64,000 bases of DNA from positions 62,001-126,000 of the forward strand of contig CAJXRF010000002.1 in the NCBI GenBank assembly GCA_913058575.1. Reading direction: 5' to 3'. Of this stretch, positions 27,145-35,866 are shown piece after piece. This DNA comes from an uncultured Bermanella sp. (GTDB lineage Bacteria > Pseudomonadota > Gammaproteobacteria > Pseudomonadales > Oceanobacteraceae). The first letter of the stretch is position 1. Each line of letters starts with the position of its first letter. The notes beneath the pieces were generated by a model. The model was not told the origin of the DNA. It saw nothing but the letters and a program-made list of their open reading frames with translations, and did no database searches. The position numbers and the translations under genes were made by a program.

Positions 27145-27609
27145 CTATTCAAATTGGCACGTATATAAGCCCACGTTTTGCACCTGTATTATCACGCGAG
27201 ACTGCGTTTTATCGTGCTGATTTTCAAGCCCCAAGACGATTTGGCGATTCTTTTCGCCTTTTTCACGGCGTATAAATGTGGTTTTAAAGTTGGCCATTTG
27301 TTGAATTTCAGAAATTTGCACTGTGCTTTTTATCTCTTTTGGCCCTTTTTTATCCCAGACAATCCATTGTAAAAACACATCATCTCGGCGGCTGGTACGA
27401 GTAATGACTAAACGAACCTGCCCCGACTGACGGCCTTTTTTCCAGTTTCCCATGCCCTTCACATCGTAAATCACAGGGTCTAACTTGTAGACGGTCGAGA
27501 TGAATTCACTGCCCTTGGCAGGCTGTGCCTCAATTCCCAGTGAAACACACAGCAGCATGACACAAGCAGTTCCCAACCAGGTTGCTCTGAACCTTAATAC
27601 CCGCAGCAT
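27145..27609 (-). CDS. Hypothetical secreted protein
   Basis: This 154-aa protein has a signal peptide (ATWLGTACVMLLCVSLGIEAQPA) followed by a small beta-rich domain (IYDVKGMGNWKKGRQSGQVRLVITRTSRR, then VFLQWIVWDKKG and FIRREKGEKNRQIVLGLEN). I recognise no family. ATG 27609 is chosen because GGAAG stands 5-6 nt upstream. An upstream ATG at 27636 would add nine residues without a ribosome site. It converges on ttcA with only a few bases between the stops. Probably periplasmic. Confidence 0.7.
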   Translation of the reverse strand: MLRVLRFRATWLGTACVMLLCVSLGIEAQPAKGSEFISTVYKLDPVIYDVKGMGNWKKGRQSGQVRLVITRTSRRDDVFLQWIVWDKKGPKEIKSTVQISEIQQMANFKTTFIRREKGEKNRQIVLGLENQHDKTQSRVIIQVQNVGLYTCQFE

Positions 27610-27762
27610 ACAGCTTCCTTTGACAGCTTTACCCATTCTTATAGTCTAGTTGATGAAATATGAAATGCTGAATCAGGTAAATTTCAAGCTGTACTCTGGT
27701 AGAATTCCTTCCGCTTACTTAAAGTACCTGTAAGATCATTCTTATCTCTATATTAGGCTCAT

Positions 27763-28236
27763 ATGAAAACTAAACTCATCACCCGTGACGGCCATGCCGC
27801 CCTTACTGAAGAGTTAAATCATTTATGGAAAGTAGAGCGCCCTGAAATCACCCGAAAAGTAACGTGGGCGGCAAGCCTTGGGGATCGATCTGAAAATGCC
27901 GATTACAAATACAACAAGCAAAAACTACGAGAAATAGACCGACGCGTACGTTATTTAAGTAAATGCCTAGAAGAACTAAAGGTCATAGATCATGCCCCAG
28001 AGCAAAATGGAAAGGTTTTTTTTGGGGCCTATGTGGACGTGGAAAGTGAATCCGGTGAAACAAACAGTTTTAGAATAGTGGGGCCCGATGAAATTTACGG
28101 TCCGGAGGGTAACATTTCTATCGACTCTCCCATGGCCCGTGCTTTACTTGCTAAACAAGTGGATGACCAAGCTGTAGTGAAAACTCCCACTGGCGATCAA
28201 ATCTGGTACATCACCCATATTCGTTACACCTGCTAG
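27763..28236 (+). CDS. greB: Transcription elongation factor GreB
   Basis: This 157-aa factor enters the RNA polymerase secondary channel and stimulates cleavage of backtracked RNA. The N-terminal coiled coil has LITRDGHAALTEELNHLWKVERPEITRKV and SLGDRSENADYKYNKQ, with the acidic tip residues (D, E) characteristic of GreA/GreB. KLREIDRRVRYLSKCLE points to GreB rather than GreA. The C-terminal FKBP-like domain (about 80-157) ends with the canonical swivel segment. It has its own promoter region of about 150 nt. Confidence 0.95.
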   Translation: MKTKLITRDGHAALTEELNHLWKVERPEITRKVTWAASLGDRSENADYKYNKQKLREIDRRVRYLSKCLEELKVIDHAPEQNGKVFFGAYVDVESESGETNSFRIVGPDEIYGPEGNISIDSPMARALLAKQVDDQAVVKTPTGDQIWYITHIRYTC

Positions 28237-28277
28237 TCTTTACATAACCCATTAACTTTCATGGCCAAACCACTAGC

Positions 28278-28868
28278 ATGTTCAATTTTGATCTCAGCCA
28301 CGACATTGAGCAGTATTTACTTAGTCACCCCAGCACTAAAGAATATGAAGTCATTGGGCATTTGCAATCCATCGGCCGGATACCTTCAGAATCACTGCAG
28401 CAACCTCTGTCTTTATTTCGGTGCCACTTTCTTATTTTTAATGCTTTATATCGTCTTCAGTACCGAACCCATCAACACCAAGAGTATCAGCTCAATATTT
28501 CTAGTTTACGCATTGAACTGTCCCCCTACCCTGGCGCTTACGACTCAATTGAGAAAACACTTAATCATCACGATCCCCTTGCACTATTTTACACTGACCT
28601 TGCACAACTGAATCAAACGAAAGAGCAAGATGTAAGGCGATTACTAAACAGTTTTTGGGAAGAGTTTCTTTGCCCGCAGCGCAAGCATAAAGCCTTTGCT
28701 ACCTTAGAGCTGGATACTCAAACAATGAACAAAATTGACTTTCCCATCATTAAAAAGCAGTATCGCCGACTAATCATGAAACACCACCCAGATCGCGGCG
28801 GCAGCAGCGAGCAAATGATCGAGATTCATCAGGCCATGCAATGCTTAGAACAGTATTATCATTCTTAA
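28278..28868 (+). CDS. DnaJ-related co-chaperone
   Basis: This 196-aa protein has an N-terminal DNAJ_related domain (EYEVIGHLQSIGRIP, LFRCHFLIFNALYRL, SLRIELSPYPG) and a C-terminal J domain. The J domain contains KKQYRRLIMKHHPDRGGS with the HPD tripeptide that triggers DnaK ATP hydrolysis. J domains are normally N-terminal, and this reversed order is typical of the DNAJ_related family. The gene starts 41 nt after greB and overlaps the next gene by 28 nt, suggesting an operon greB - dnaJ-like - deacetylase. Confidence 0.88.
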   Translation: MFNFDLSHDIEQYLLSHPSTKEYEVIGHLQSIGRIPSESLQQPLSLFRCHFLIFNALYRLQYRTHQHQEYQLNISSLRIELSPYPGAYDSIEKTLNHHDPLALFYTDLAQLNQTKEQDVRRLLNSFWEEFLCPQRKHKAFATLELDTQTMNKIDFPIIKKQYRRLIMKHHPDRGGSSEQMIEIHQAMQCLEQYYHS

Positions 28869-29929
28869 TTAATTTTCAGCTTACAATATGGGCATGTTTA
28901 GTTTTCAGTGGGTACTGTCAGGCAAGTTCGATTCACCAAGCCATCATATTGCAATATCATCACGTCAGCGATACCACTCCCCCCAGCACCAGTGTGTCTC
29001 CTGAAAAATTCATTGAACATTTAGCGTTAATTGATCAACTAGGGTTTCAGGTATTGCCATTGCCCATCATTTTACAACATATTCAACAAGGCTCTTCGTT
29101 CTCCCGCAAGACCCTTGGTATCAGTTTTGATGACGGTTATTTATCCATATATCAGCAGGCATTTCCTGAACTAAAAAAACGCAATTTACCCTTCACTATT
29201 TTTGTCAGCCCTCAAGCCATAGACAAACAGCATGGCAATAGTTTGAGCTGGTTACAGCTACAAGAGATGCAAAAACATGGTGCCACCATTGCTAATCACA
29301 GCCTAAACCATGACCACTTACTGGCCAGACAAAACAACGAAGCGTTAAGTGAATGGAAAACGAGAATCACACAAAATATAAACCAAGCACAGTTGCGCCT
29401 AGGCTCTGAATTAAACACATTTGAAAAACTATTTGCTTACCCTTACGGAGAGTTCAACCACGCTCTACAAAGCTTATTAGACGAACAAGGCTATATTGCG
29501 TTTTCGCAGCAATCTGGCCCAATTTCTTCTTCAAGCCATTTACAAGCCTTGCCACGCTTTCCCGCCTCAGGTGTCTACGCCAATTTAGAAACCCTTAGTA
29601 TTAAATTAAAAAGCCTTGCCTTTAACATCATTAAGGAAAGTCCTAAAAGCGAGCTACTACTGCTTGGTCAACCTGCACCAGAACTTGATTTAACGTTATT
29701 GGCCAAAGATTTAAACCATCAGCACCTGCAATGTTTTTACCAAGGGCAAAGAATTTTCACTCAGGTAACTCAACAGGAAGATCAATTAAGGGTTACGGCC
29801 CGTCACAGCAGCCCCTTAAAAGAAGGGCGCAGTCGCTACAACTGCACGTGCCCTTCGCTTAGTCAAAACCGCTATTATTGGTACTCAATGCCGTTCGTGG
29901 TGTCTAATGAACAAGGGGAAATTAAATAA
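28841..29929 (+). CDS. Secreted polysaccharide deacetylase
   Basis: This 362-aa protein has a signal peptide (FQLTIWACLVFSGYCQASS) and a NodB-type carbohydrate deacetylase domain (about 30-235). Motif 1 is SFDDGY, with the catalytic Asp and metal Asp. Motif 2 is NHSLNHDHL, with the HxxxH zinc ligands. AYPYGEFN is motif 3. Such enzymes remove N-acetyl groups from envelope or exopolysaccharide. A less conserved C-terminal domain (about 260-362) contains a CxC pair (YNCTCPS) and may bind the polymer. The start lies inside the dnaJ-like gene, in another frame. Confidence 0.85.
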   Translation: MLRTVLSFLINFQLTIWACLVFSGYCQASSIHQAIILQYHHVSDTTPPSTSVSPEKFIEHLALIDQLGFQVLPLPIILQHIQQGSSFSRKTLGISFDDGYLSIYQQAFPELKKRNLPFTIFVSPQAIDKQHGNSLSWLQLQEMQKHGATIANHSLNHDHLLARQNNEALSEWKTRITQNINQAQLRLGSELNTFEKLFAYPYGEFNHALQSLLDEQGYIAFSQQSGPISSSSHLQALPRFPASGVYANLETLSIKLKSLAFNIIKESPKSELLLLGQPAPELDLTLLAKDLNHQHLQCFYQGQRIFTQVTQQEDQLRVTARHSSPLKEGRSRYNCTCPSLSQNRYYWYSMPFVVSNEQGEIK

Positions 29930-29947
29930 AAACAATAATTCGCCTGC

Positions 29948-30922
29948 CTAAGGTTTTAAGTGCTTTATTTGCTCAGCGGTAGGTTGCTCTTCAATGTATT
30001 GCTTTGCGCACGACTGAATACGCTGCGCTAGCAATTGACTGGCCGGGCCACTTATTTTTTTATTGGCAAACACCAGATACAAGGTCCCCTGTTTTTCATA
30101 ATCTACTTCTAAATCAAGCGGCAATAAATCCCCTTTTACAATCAGCTCATGTGCTTCATGCATGGGAATCCAAGAAAACCCAAGGCCGTTGACCAATAAC
30201 GCTCTAGCACTTTCAAAATTAGAAACCGTCCAGCGTAAATCATTACCAATCCACCCTGAATCTCGGGTTTGTTTGATGCCAGAATCTTTAATCACTATGT
30301 GCACACTTTGATTTAAATCGCTCACACTTACTTTACGACCTAATTTGTGTAAATCATGATCAGGATGGGCCACGGCCACAAAATTAATGTCAATTAATTT
30401 CTCTCCCATGAAGCCCGGTGGCACCCAAGGTGTAATGGAAATATCGACTCTCTTTTCCAACAGGGCTTCAGAAGCCCCTGACAATACTTCTTCTCGCAAT
30501 AATAACTTGCAACCTCGACTAATTGGCAAAAACTGTTTAAAGGCCTGAATCAGAATCGATTTTGGAAAAACCGCATCCGTGGCAAGGGCAACTTCCGCCT
30601 CCCAGCCTTGCATGAGGCTCGCGGCCACCTGCTCCAGTTCCATGGCGTTATCTAGCAAATGCCTAGAGCGTTGCAATAATGCCTCGCCAGCAGACGTGAG
30701 CACTGCTTTACGCCCTTCTATGTGAAGCAACTCCATACCAAGCTGCTCTTGGAGCTTGGTCACGGTATAGCTCACCGAGGATTGGCTTTTATTAAGGGAT
30801 TCTGCGGCCAGCGCATAGCTGCCACAATCTACGACGGCCTGTAATGCTCGCCACTGCTCTAGGGTTACTCTGGGTCCGCGCATACCTGGAATCTGTATTA
30901 ATTTAGGAAAGACTGGCAGCAT
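29948..30922 (-). CDS. LysR family transcriptional regulator
   Basis: This 324-aa LysR-type regulator has its winged HTH near the N-terminus (LEQWRALQAVVDCGSYALAAESLNKSQSSVSYTVTKLQEQLG). The substrate-binding domain (about 100-300) resembles periplasmic binding proteins. It converges on the deacetylase with an 18-nt gap and diverges from the UPF0149 gene. The start is uncertain: ATG 30922 adds 13 residues before the ATG at 30883 (MRGPRVTLEQW), and neither has a good Shine-Dalgarno. The ligand and targets are unknown. Confidence 0.92.
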   Translation of the reverse strand: MLPVFPKLIQIPGMRGPRVTLEQWRALQAVVDCGSYALAAESLNKSQSSVSYTVTKLQEQLGMELLHIEGRKAVLTSAGEALLQRSRHLLDNAMELEQVAASLMQGWEAEVALATDAVFPKSILIQAFKQFLPISRGCKLLLREEVLSGASEALLEKRVDISITPWVPPGFMGEKLIDINFVAVAHPDHDLHKLGRKVSVSDLNQSVHIVIKDSGIKQTRDSGWIGNDLRWTVSNFESARALLVNGLGFSWIPMHEAHELIVKGDLLPLDLEVDYEKQGTLYLVFANKKISGPASQLLAQRIQSCAKQYIEEQPTAEQIKHLKP

Positions 30923-31041
30923 AAATCAGAGCTAAGCTGAAAGATAGCGCGACAATTATGGCTTGTGCATGCCCGAATTGAAAACATGCTGGTATACTGA
31001 CATGAATTAACAACACATCATTTCAACAGATTGAGTACACC

Positions 31042-31614
31042 ATGAGCACAACAGCGGCGTTAAATGAAGATCAACTGGAATCCCTAGCGCTATTTTTAGA
31101 GGATCAAGCCGAACAAGAAGATGGCTTAGATTTCTTCGCCTTACATGGTTTATTAACCGCCAACGCCATTAGCCTGCAGCCCTTAAATTGGGCTGAACTT
31201 TCCACCATGATTTTCAATGGTGACGTTAAATGGGAAAACGAAAAACAACAACAAGAAATGACATTCTTAATTGAACTGCTGCAAAAAGAAGTCATTGAAC
31301 TGATTGAATCAGGTCAAACCTTCCCTATCCCTTGTGAATTAAATGTCGAAGCAGACGAAGACGACGAAGCAGCACCGCTTGAAAACTGGAGCGTGGGCTT
31401 TATGTTGCTTACCATAGAGCAAGAAGAAGTTTGGTATCGTAAATTTGAAAAGGATGCCGCTGAGTTATTGTTTCCGATTCTATATGCATCAGGTTTAAAC
31501 AGTGAAGATGAAGCCTTTGCTGAAATAGATGATGATGACAAACTTAGTTTACAAGTTTGTGCCAGCATTCCAGACAATATTGTGGACTTATTCCTGCTTT
31601 ATCATGGGGAATAA
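31042..31614 (+). CDS. UPF0149 (YecA/YgfB) family protein
   Basis: This 190-aa acidic protein is of the UPF0149 type. It opens with LNEDQLESLALFLEDQAEQEDGLDFFALHGLLTANAIS, the family N-terminus. The middle contains an NWSVGFM helix and the C-terminal half a second helical hairpin. The C-terminal SEC-C zinc motif of longer YecA proteins is absent. Molecular function is unknown. It is transcribed alone, divergent from the LysR regulator and convergent with the HsbR-like gene. Confidence 0.85.
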   Translation: MSTTAALNEDQLESLALFLEDQAEQEDGLDFFALHGLLTANAISLQPLNWAELSTMIFNGDVKWENEKQQQEMTFLIELLQKEVIELIESGQTFPIPCELNVEADEDDEAAPLENWSVGFMLLTIEQEEVWYRKFEKDAAELLFPILYASGLNSEDEAFAEIDDDDKLSLQVCASIPDNIVDLFLLYHGE

Positions 31615-31665
31615 ACTCACCTTTAAACTATTTTTTAGTCATTAAACAAACGGCAAACGGTGGTA

Positions 31666-33348
31666 TTAATCTAATACCACCGCCCTTGAAACAGGAAAAT
31701 CCACCTCAACTGTACAGCCGTTATTACTGTACTCCACCCGTTTACATACTTTACGTATTAAGGATATTCCGCGCCCAAAACTGTCTTCGTGATCACTGTC
31801 GAGAATATTTTCAAACTCAAAGCCCTTGCCTGAATCCACCAGCCTAATGCGCAACACCGTTTCATCTTCAAATAACAACTCACAATTAATGTTAATTTGC
31901 GCGTCATTCAATGCTTCAATACGCTCTTGGCGAAGCTGATAATATTCTGCAAAGCCGTCTTCGCTACGCTTTAAGTCTGAAGATAAATCTAACAAACCGT
32001 GTTCTAAGGCATTGCTGTACAACTCAGCTAGCAATAAGCCAATAACATCTTTATTGGGCCTCAATAACGTTTGAGCCCCCAGTACCGACATAATTTCTTC
32101 AACCGGGTTTGAGCGCTGAATATCCTCCACCCCAAGATCGCAATTCATTTGCCAATAAATACCTTCATAGCCTTTGAGTTCTGACAATTGATTATTGTGC
32201 TTAATCACCACAGGGCCACTTTTCACTTCAACCAAAGAAATATCATCCCTTTGTTCGGCACCTTGAATAAAATCTTCTAACTGACTTAAAATAACTGAAA
32301 AGGGGTCCTTTACTCCCTTGGCAAAACAATTCAATAAGCGCTCTTCTTCAAAGAACTCACCATTTGGGTTCTCAGCCTCTATAATACCGTCAGTAAAGAA
32401 CACCACGGACTCACCTGGGTTTAATTGCTTAACCTCAAACCCCTTATTAAATTTTTCATTATGCTCAACCCCCAACGGCATGTTTTGTGAACATATGGTC
32501 TCTCTAATTGAGCCATCGGGCGCCACGAGATAGGCATCTGGCAGCCCGCCCATCCATACTTGAACACTGTCACCTAAGGTATTTAGCTCTAGGATGGTGG
32601 CGCAGCAAAACATGTAATCTGGCAACATGGAGCTGAGCATTTTATTAAACTCAAACGCAATCTCCCCCACACTCAAATGCCGTAATGCCAATTGATCAAA
32701 GCTATGGGCAATAGGCAACGTACCAATAGACGCGCCTAATCCATGGCCGGTAAAATCCCCTAAAAACACATATAAGCCACCAGCCGGGCTGGGGGCAGAC
32801 AATAAGATATCACCATTAAATGTGGAGGCTGGCGCTATGTGACTGCGTAAACTCTCGCACTCACTTAAATTGTGCTCTAAAGCTTTGTTAAATATGTGGG
32901 CAACAATGTTTTGCTCACGCTGCCAGCGATTATTATGCTCGATGAGCTGCTGGTTTTTTTGGGTGATCACTTGGGTAAGCTCACGAATGCGCATGTGAGC
33001 GGCAATTTTGGCCTTCAATACGGCATCGTTATAGGGCTTAGATAAGAAGTCATCACCTCCTGACTCTAGGCACTGACTTAACGCCTTGTCATCATCAAGG
33101 GCAGTTAAAAATATAATCGGAACATAATTACCATCCGCTTGAATGGCCTTAATTTTCTTAGTAGCCTGCAAGCCATCCATGATGGGCATCATGACATCCA
33201 TAAGCACGATGTCGAAATCGTCTTCTTGATAGGCATCAATGGCTTGCTGCCCATCCTGTGCCTCACAAATTTCATGGCCATCTTCTTCCAACAACCAAGT
33301 TAATATAGCTCGGTTGGTTGCCTGATCATCTACCACCAGCACTTTCAT
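31666..33348 (-). CDS. HsbR-like response regulator: REC - PP2C phosphatase - anti-sigma kinase
   Basis: This 560-aa protein has three parts. A receiver domain (1 to about 122) shows VLVVDDQ and DIVLMDVMMPIMDG as phospho-acceptor elements and LSKPY. A SpoIIE/PP2C-type phosphatase (about 150-380) shows FLGDFTGHGLGASIGT, FFTDGIIEAEN and AEQRDDISLV as the metal-Asp motifs. A C-terminal HATPase_c domain (about 430-555) shows AELYSNALEHG and FGRGISLIRKV. The architecture matches Pseudomonas aeruginosa HsbR, which both phosphorylates and dephosphorylates the antagonist HsbA and so switches swimming versus biofilm. The small STAS gene lies 32 nt upstream on the same strand, as in hsbA-hsbR. Transfer of the exact role to this organism is inference. 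Confidence 0.88.
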   Translation of the reverse strand: MKVLVVDDQATNRAILTWLLEEDGHEICEAQDGQQAIDAYQEDDFDIVLMDVMMPIMDGLQATKKIKAIQADGNYVPIIFLTALDDDKALSQCLESGGDDFLSKPYNDAVLKAKIAAHMRIRELTQVITQKNQQLIEHNNRWQREQNIVAHIFNKALEHNLSECESLRSHIAPASTFNGDILLSAPSPAGGLYVFLGDFTGHGLGASIGTLPIAHSFDQLALRHLSVGEIAFEFNKMLSSMLPDYMFCCATILELNTLGDSVQVWMGGLPDAYLVAPDGSIRETICSQNMPLGVEHNEKFNKGFEVKQLNPGESVVFFTDGIIEAENPNGEFFEEERLLNCFAKGVKDPFSVILSQLEDFIQGAEQRDDISLVEVKSGPVVIKHNNQLSELKGYEGIYWQMNCDLGVEDIQRSNPVEEIMSVLGAQTLLRPNKDVIGLLLAELYSNALEHGLLDLSSDLKRSEDGFAEYYQLRQERIEALNDAQININCELLFEDETVLRIRLVDSGKGFEFENILDSDHEDSFGRGISLIRKVCKRVEYSNNGCTVEVDFPVSRAVVLD

Positions 33349-33380
33349 ATACAGAGCATTCCTTTTATAAAAATGGCTGT

Positions 33381-33683
33381 TTAAACAAACTTAAATTTCT
33401 TATCAAAGTGCGCGATAGTAAAAATTTTCATTAAGTTTGGCTGGCAATTGCATATTTCAATGGCACAATCATCGCTCCCAAGATGATTTTTCATATTCAA
33501 CAACATACCCAGCGCCGAACTGTCTATGTATTCTGTTTGGGCCAAATCCACCACAAACTTCATATCACTGCCGGCCATTTCTGAATAACAATCCCTAAAA
33601 TCCTGAAGAATATTGAAATCAAAACGACCACTAATTGATACCGTCAGCGTAGAATCCTGCTGATTAACACTCACATTTGACAT
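33381..33683 (-). CDS. HsbA-like STAS anti-sigma factor antagonist
   Basis: This 100-aa STAS-domain protein contains VDLAQTEYIDSSALGMLLNMK. The DSSALG serine is the usual phosphorylation site for partner switching. It would be the substrate of the HsbR-like kinase/phosphatase encoded immediately downstream. In its unphosphorylated or phosphorylated form it would bind different partners; in Pseudomonas these are FlgM and a diguanylate cyclase. ATG 33683 is chosen: AAGGG lies 7 nt upstream. The frame is open to a TTG at 33710 but that start adds no recognised sequence. Confidence 0.88.
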   Translation of the reverse strand: MSNVSVNQQDSTLTVSISGRFDFNILQDFRDCYSEMAGSDMKFVVDLAQTEYIDSSALGMLLNMKNHLGSDDCAIEICNCQPNLMKIFTIAHFDKKFKFV

Positions 33684-33796
33684 ACCATTGCCCTTTTTAG
33701 TCGAACTCAAATTTAGAATAGTTGCATAATGGAATTTTGCTTGGGCAAAAGCGCTTTTATCAATACTTACAAAAGTAATTAACCTAGGAGGATGGC

Positions 33797-34174
33797 TTGC
33801 GAGATAAATTGTTTAAAGGCTTGCTAATAACCATTGGCTGGCTAAGCGTGATATTGGGGGTACTGGGGATATTTCTACCGCTATTGCCCACTACGCCGTT
33901 TTTATTGCTGGCGGCAGCCTGTTTTGTACGATCCAGCCCTAGGTTCTATGAGTGGCTCGTTCAGCACCCTAAATTAGGGCGATATGTGCTGGCCTACCTT
34001 GAGGGCTCGGGTATTCCAAAACGGGCTAAGTACATCACCATCATGATGATATTTTCCACTATGAGCCTGTCTATCTATTGGGTCCCTTTAGTTTGGGTAA
34101 AGTTTTTATTAGTGGGGATTGGCGTATGCGTGAGCATTTACATATTAAAACAGCCCACTTTGCCAGCTGAATAA
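33797..34174 (+). CDS. YbaN/DUF454 family membrane protein
   Basis: This 125-aa inner-membrane protein belongs to DUF454 (E. coli YbaN). It contains WLSVILGVLGIFLPLLPTTPFLLLAAACF with the characteristic GxFLPLLPTTPF motif, then SSPRFYEWLVQHPKLG and two more hydrophobic helices near the end. The function is unknown. The start is a TTG at 33797, preceded by AGGAGG at 33786-33791. An overlapping ATG at 33792 is in the wrong frame and soon meets a stop. Confidence 0.88.
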   Translation: MRDKLFKGLLITIGWLSVILGVLGIFLPLLPTTPFLLLAAACFVRSSPRFYEWLVQHPKLGRYVLAYLEGSGIPKRAKYITIMMIFSTMSLSIYWVPLVWVKFLLVGIGVCVSIYILKQPTLPAE

Positions 34175-34248
34175 CATTTAATAAAAACGGCGCTCTTAAA
34201 TAAAAGTGGGCAACTTATCTAGCCGCCCAGTTGAGATAGCCTAGTAAG

Positions 34249-35682
34249 CTACCTCACCCATACTTCCACTCGCCTGTTTTTCAATTGTCCATCAGTGGCA
34301 TTGGTGTAAGTCGCCACAGGATTGAATTCGCCGTAACCTGTGCTTAATTTGGCATACACACCGACTTTAGCCAGTTCACGGCGTACTGCCATGGCGCGCA
34401 GCTTAGATAACAGCTTTGAACGGTCTTGGTCTTTTCGGCGATCGCCAAAACCAATGAGCAATAAATCTTGTTCATTTCCTTGCTGTTTAAACTGCTCTTT
34501 AATGTAATAGGCCAAGCGATAAATATCTTTAATGGCTTTATTATCTAGCTTGGCGCTGCCTGGTTGGAATCGAAAATTTAAGCTCAAACGCTTGTTTCCT
34601 TCCACCAATTGCAAATAATCAATGGGTAAGTTTTTAGCCAACGAGGTATCCATAGCCTCTACGTTCTGTGAAATAAAGCCTAGTTTTTGCGCAATTCCCT
34701 GCCCTACTACACTTTCTGAAAAATTAATAAATTCTTTAACATAAGGATTGGTCGGCTCATCATCGCTATAAAGATAAAGGCGTCGTGATAACGCATAGTC
34801 TTCGGTGGCTACGGTTAATAACGAAGGTTTAAACGCTTGGGTGTCTCCATCACTTACCGCCAATAATTTACTGTCACCCACAAACGCCAAGCCAATAAAG
34901 CCGATGGCACCTTTGTCTATTAAAACATTGCCCACTAACATTTCACTGGATTCAAAACGCTTAGCGCTTTCGCTTAAAGGCGCCTTTTTACTCAGCACCA
35001 TATTTTTAAAGCTGTCCCAAGTACCTGAATTTTCATCTCGTGCATAAAGGTTAATACTTTGGTCGCTGCCTCCTAATTGTGCCCAATTGGTGATTTTCCC
35101 TGAGAAAATATCGGCCAATTGTTGCTTACTTAGCTGGCTTATGGGGTTTTTCGGGTGAACAATCATGGCCAAACCATCAATGGCTAAAACATGCTCGCTG
35201 CTGGGGCCATCTAAATTGGTCATAGACAACCCATCCAAAACCTCTTTATCTTTGACTTTACGAGACGAAGCCCAAATATCTGCCTCACCTGACATTAAAC
35301 CTTTAAAACCCGTACTGGAACCATGAGCTGAAATGCGAATTTGTACCGACTTGCCTCTATTGGGCAAATCACCTACAACCACTTTCTCATTAAGCTTTTG
35401 CAAAGGCTGCACACGAACATTCATCAAGCCCTTTTGTTTTAAATACTCCATGGCCAAGTGAGGGCCAAGTTTACCGCCCACCGTGTTCGAGCCATGCATG
35501 GTGAACAACGTTGTGACAGGGTCTTTGCTTGGAATATTTTTTAAAGGAACAGTGGAAAATACAATTTCTGATAGCGCACTTTGCCAGCGTAGTTCTTTCT
35601 CTGAGTGGTCAACAGCGAAGGCTGTGGAGGTAAAACAGAAACTTAAAATAAAGCTAAAAATAAAAGCAGAAAGCGTTCTCAT
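34249..35682 (-). CDS. Phosphate-binding protein (PstS-like) fused to an OmpA domain
   Basis: This 477-aa exported protein has a signal peptide (LSAFIFSFILSFCFTSTAFA). A PstS/phosphate-binding type II periplasmic domain (about 55-345) includes TLFTMHGSNTVGGKL, GSSTGFKGLMSGEADIWASSRK, LSKQQLADIFSGKITNWAQLGG and ARDENSGTWDSFK. An OmpA/MotB peptidoglycan-binding domain (about 365-477) has LNFRFQPGSAKLDN and the terminal NRRVEVWVR. The usual pstCAB genes are absent. The protein would be tied to the cell wall and may capture phosphate or sense it rather than feed an adjacent transporter. A good Pho box and -10 element lie upstream, supporting PhoB control. Confidence 0.9.
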   Translation of the reverse strand: MRTLSAFIFSFILSFCFTSTAFAVDHSEKELRWQSALSEIVFSTVPLKNIPSKDPVTTLFTMHGSNTVGGKLGPHLAMEYLKQKGLMNVRVQPLQKLNEKVVVGDLPNRGKSVQIRISAHGSSTGFKGLMSGEADIWASSRKVKDKEVLDGLSMTNLDGPSSEHVLAIDGLAMIVHPKNPISQLSKQQLADIFSGKITNWAQLGGSDQSINLYARDENSGTWDSFKNMVLSKKAPLSESAKRFESSEMLVGNVLIDKGAIGFIGLAFVGDSKLLAVSDGDTQAFKPSLLTVATEDYALSRRLYLYSDDEPTNPYVKEFINFSESVVGQGIAQKLGFISQNVEAMDTSLAKNLPIDYLQLVEGNKRLSLNFRFQPGSAKLDNKAIKDIYRLAYYIKEQFKQQGNEQDLLLIGFGDRRKDQDRSKLLSKLRAMAVRRELAKVGVYAKLSTGYGEFNPVATYTNATDGQLKNRRVEVWVR

Positions 35683-35716
35683 TGATGGGGCAGGCCTGTG
35701 ATTTTAATCAGGCGTC

Positions 35717-35750
35717 ACCATAACTGTGTTTTATGACAGTTTTGTTACAA
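35717..35750 (-). promoter_or_regulatory. Pho box and -10 element of the PstS-OmpA gene
   Basis: Read on the minus strand, TTGTAAC-AAAA-CTGTCAT (35750 to 35733) gives two 7-bp half-sites with a 4-bp AT spacer; the second is a perfect Pho half-site. Ten bases further on is TATGGT (35722-35717), a 4/6 match to a -10, the spacing seen at PhoB-activated promoters. The gene ATG is 35 nt beyond. Confidence 0.72.
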
Positions 35751-35828
35751 AGGGATTGAAGCGTTAAATTATTAATTAGATGGGGGATTAAACGAAGGTT
35801 ATAACACTGACGAGAAATGCCGGAAACA

Positions 35829-35856
35829 GGCAGTGTTTAAACCTTTAAACACTGCC
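35829..35856. repeat. 13-bp stem-loop downstream of grxD
   Basis: Arms GGCAGTGTTTAAA (35829-35841) and TTTAAACACTGCC (35844-35856) are perfectly complementary around CC. It lies 11 nt past the grxD stop on the minus strand. No T-tract is evident, so it may be a 3' stabilising or weak termination structure. Confidence 0.55.
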
Positions 35857-35866
35857 GTTATCAAAC

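Noticed and set aside
28261-28611. 116-aa open frame on the plus strand
   Set aside because: It is another reading frame of the DnaJ-related gene, whose family motifs are clear.
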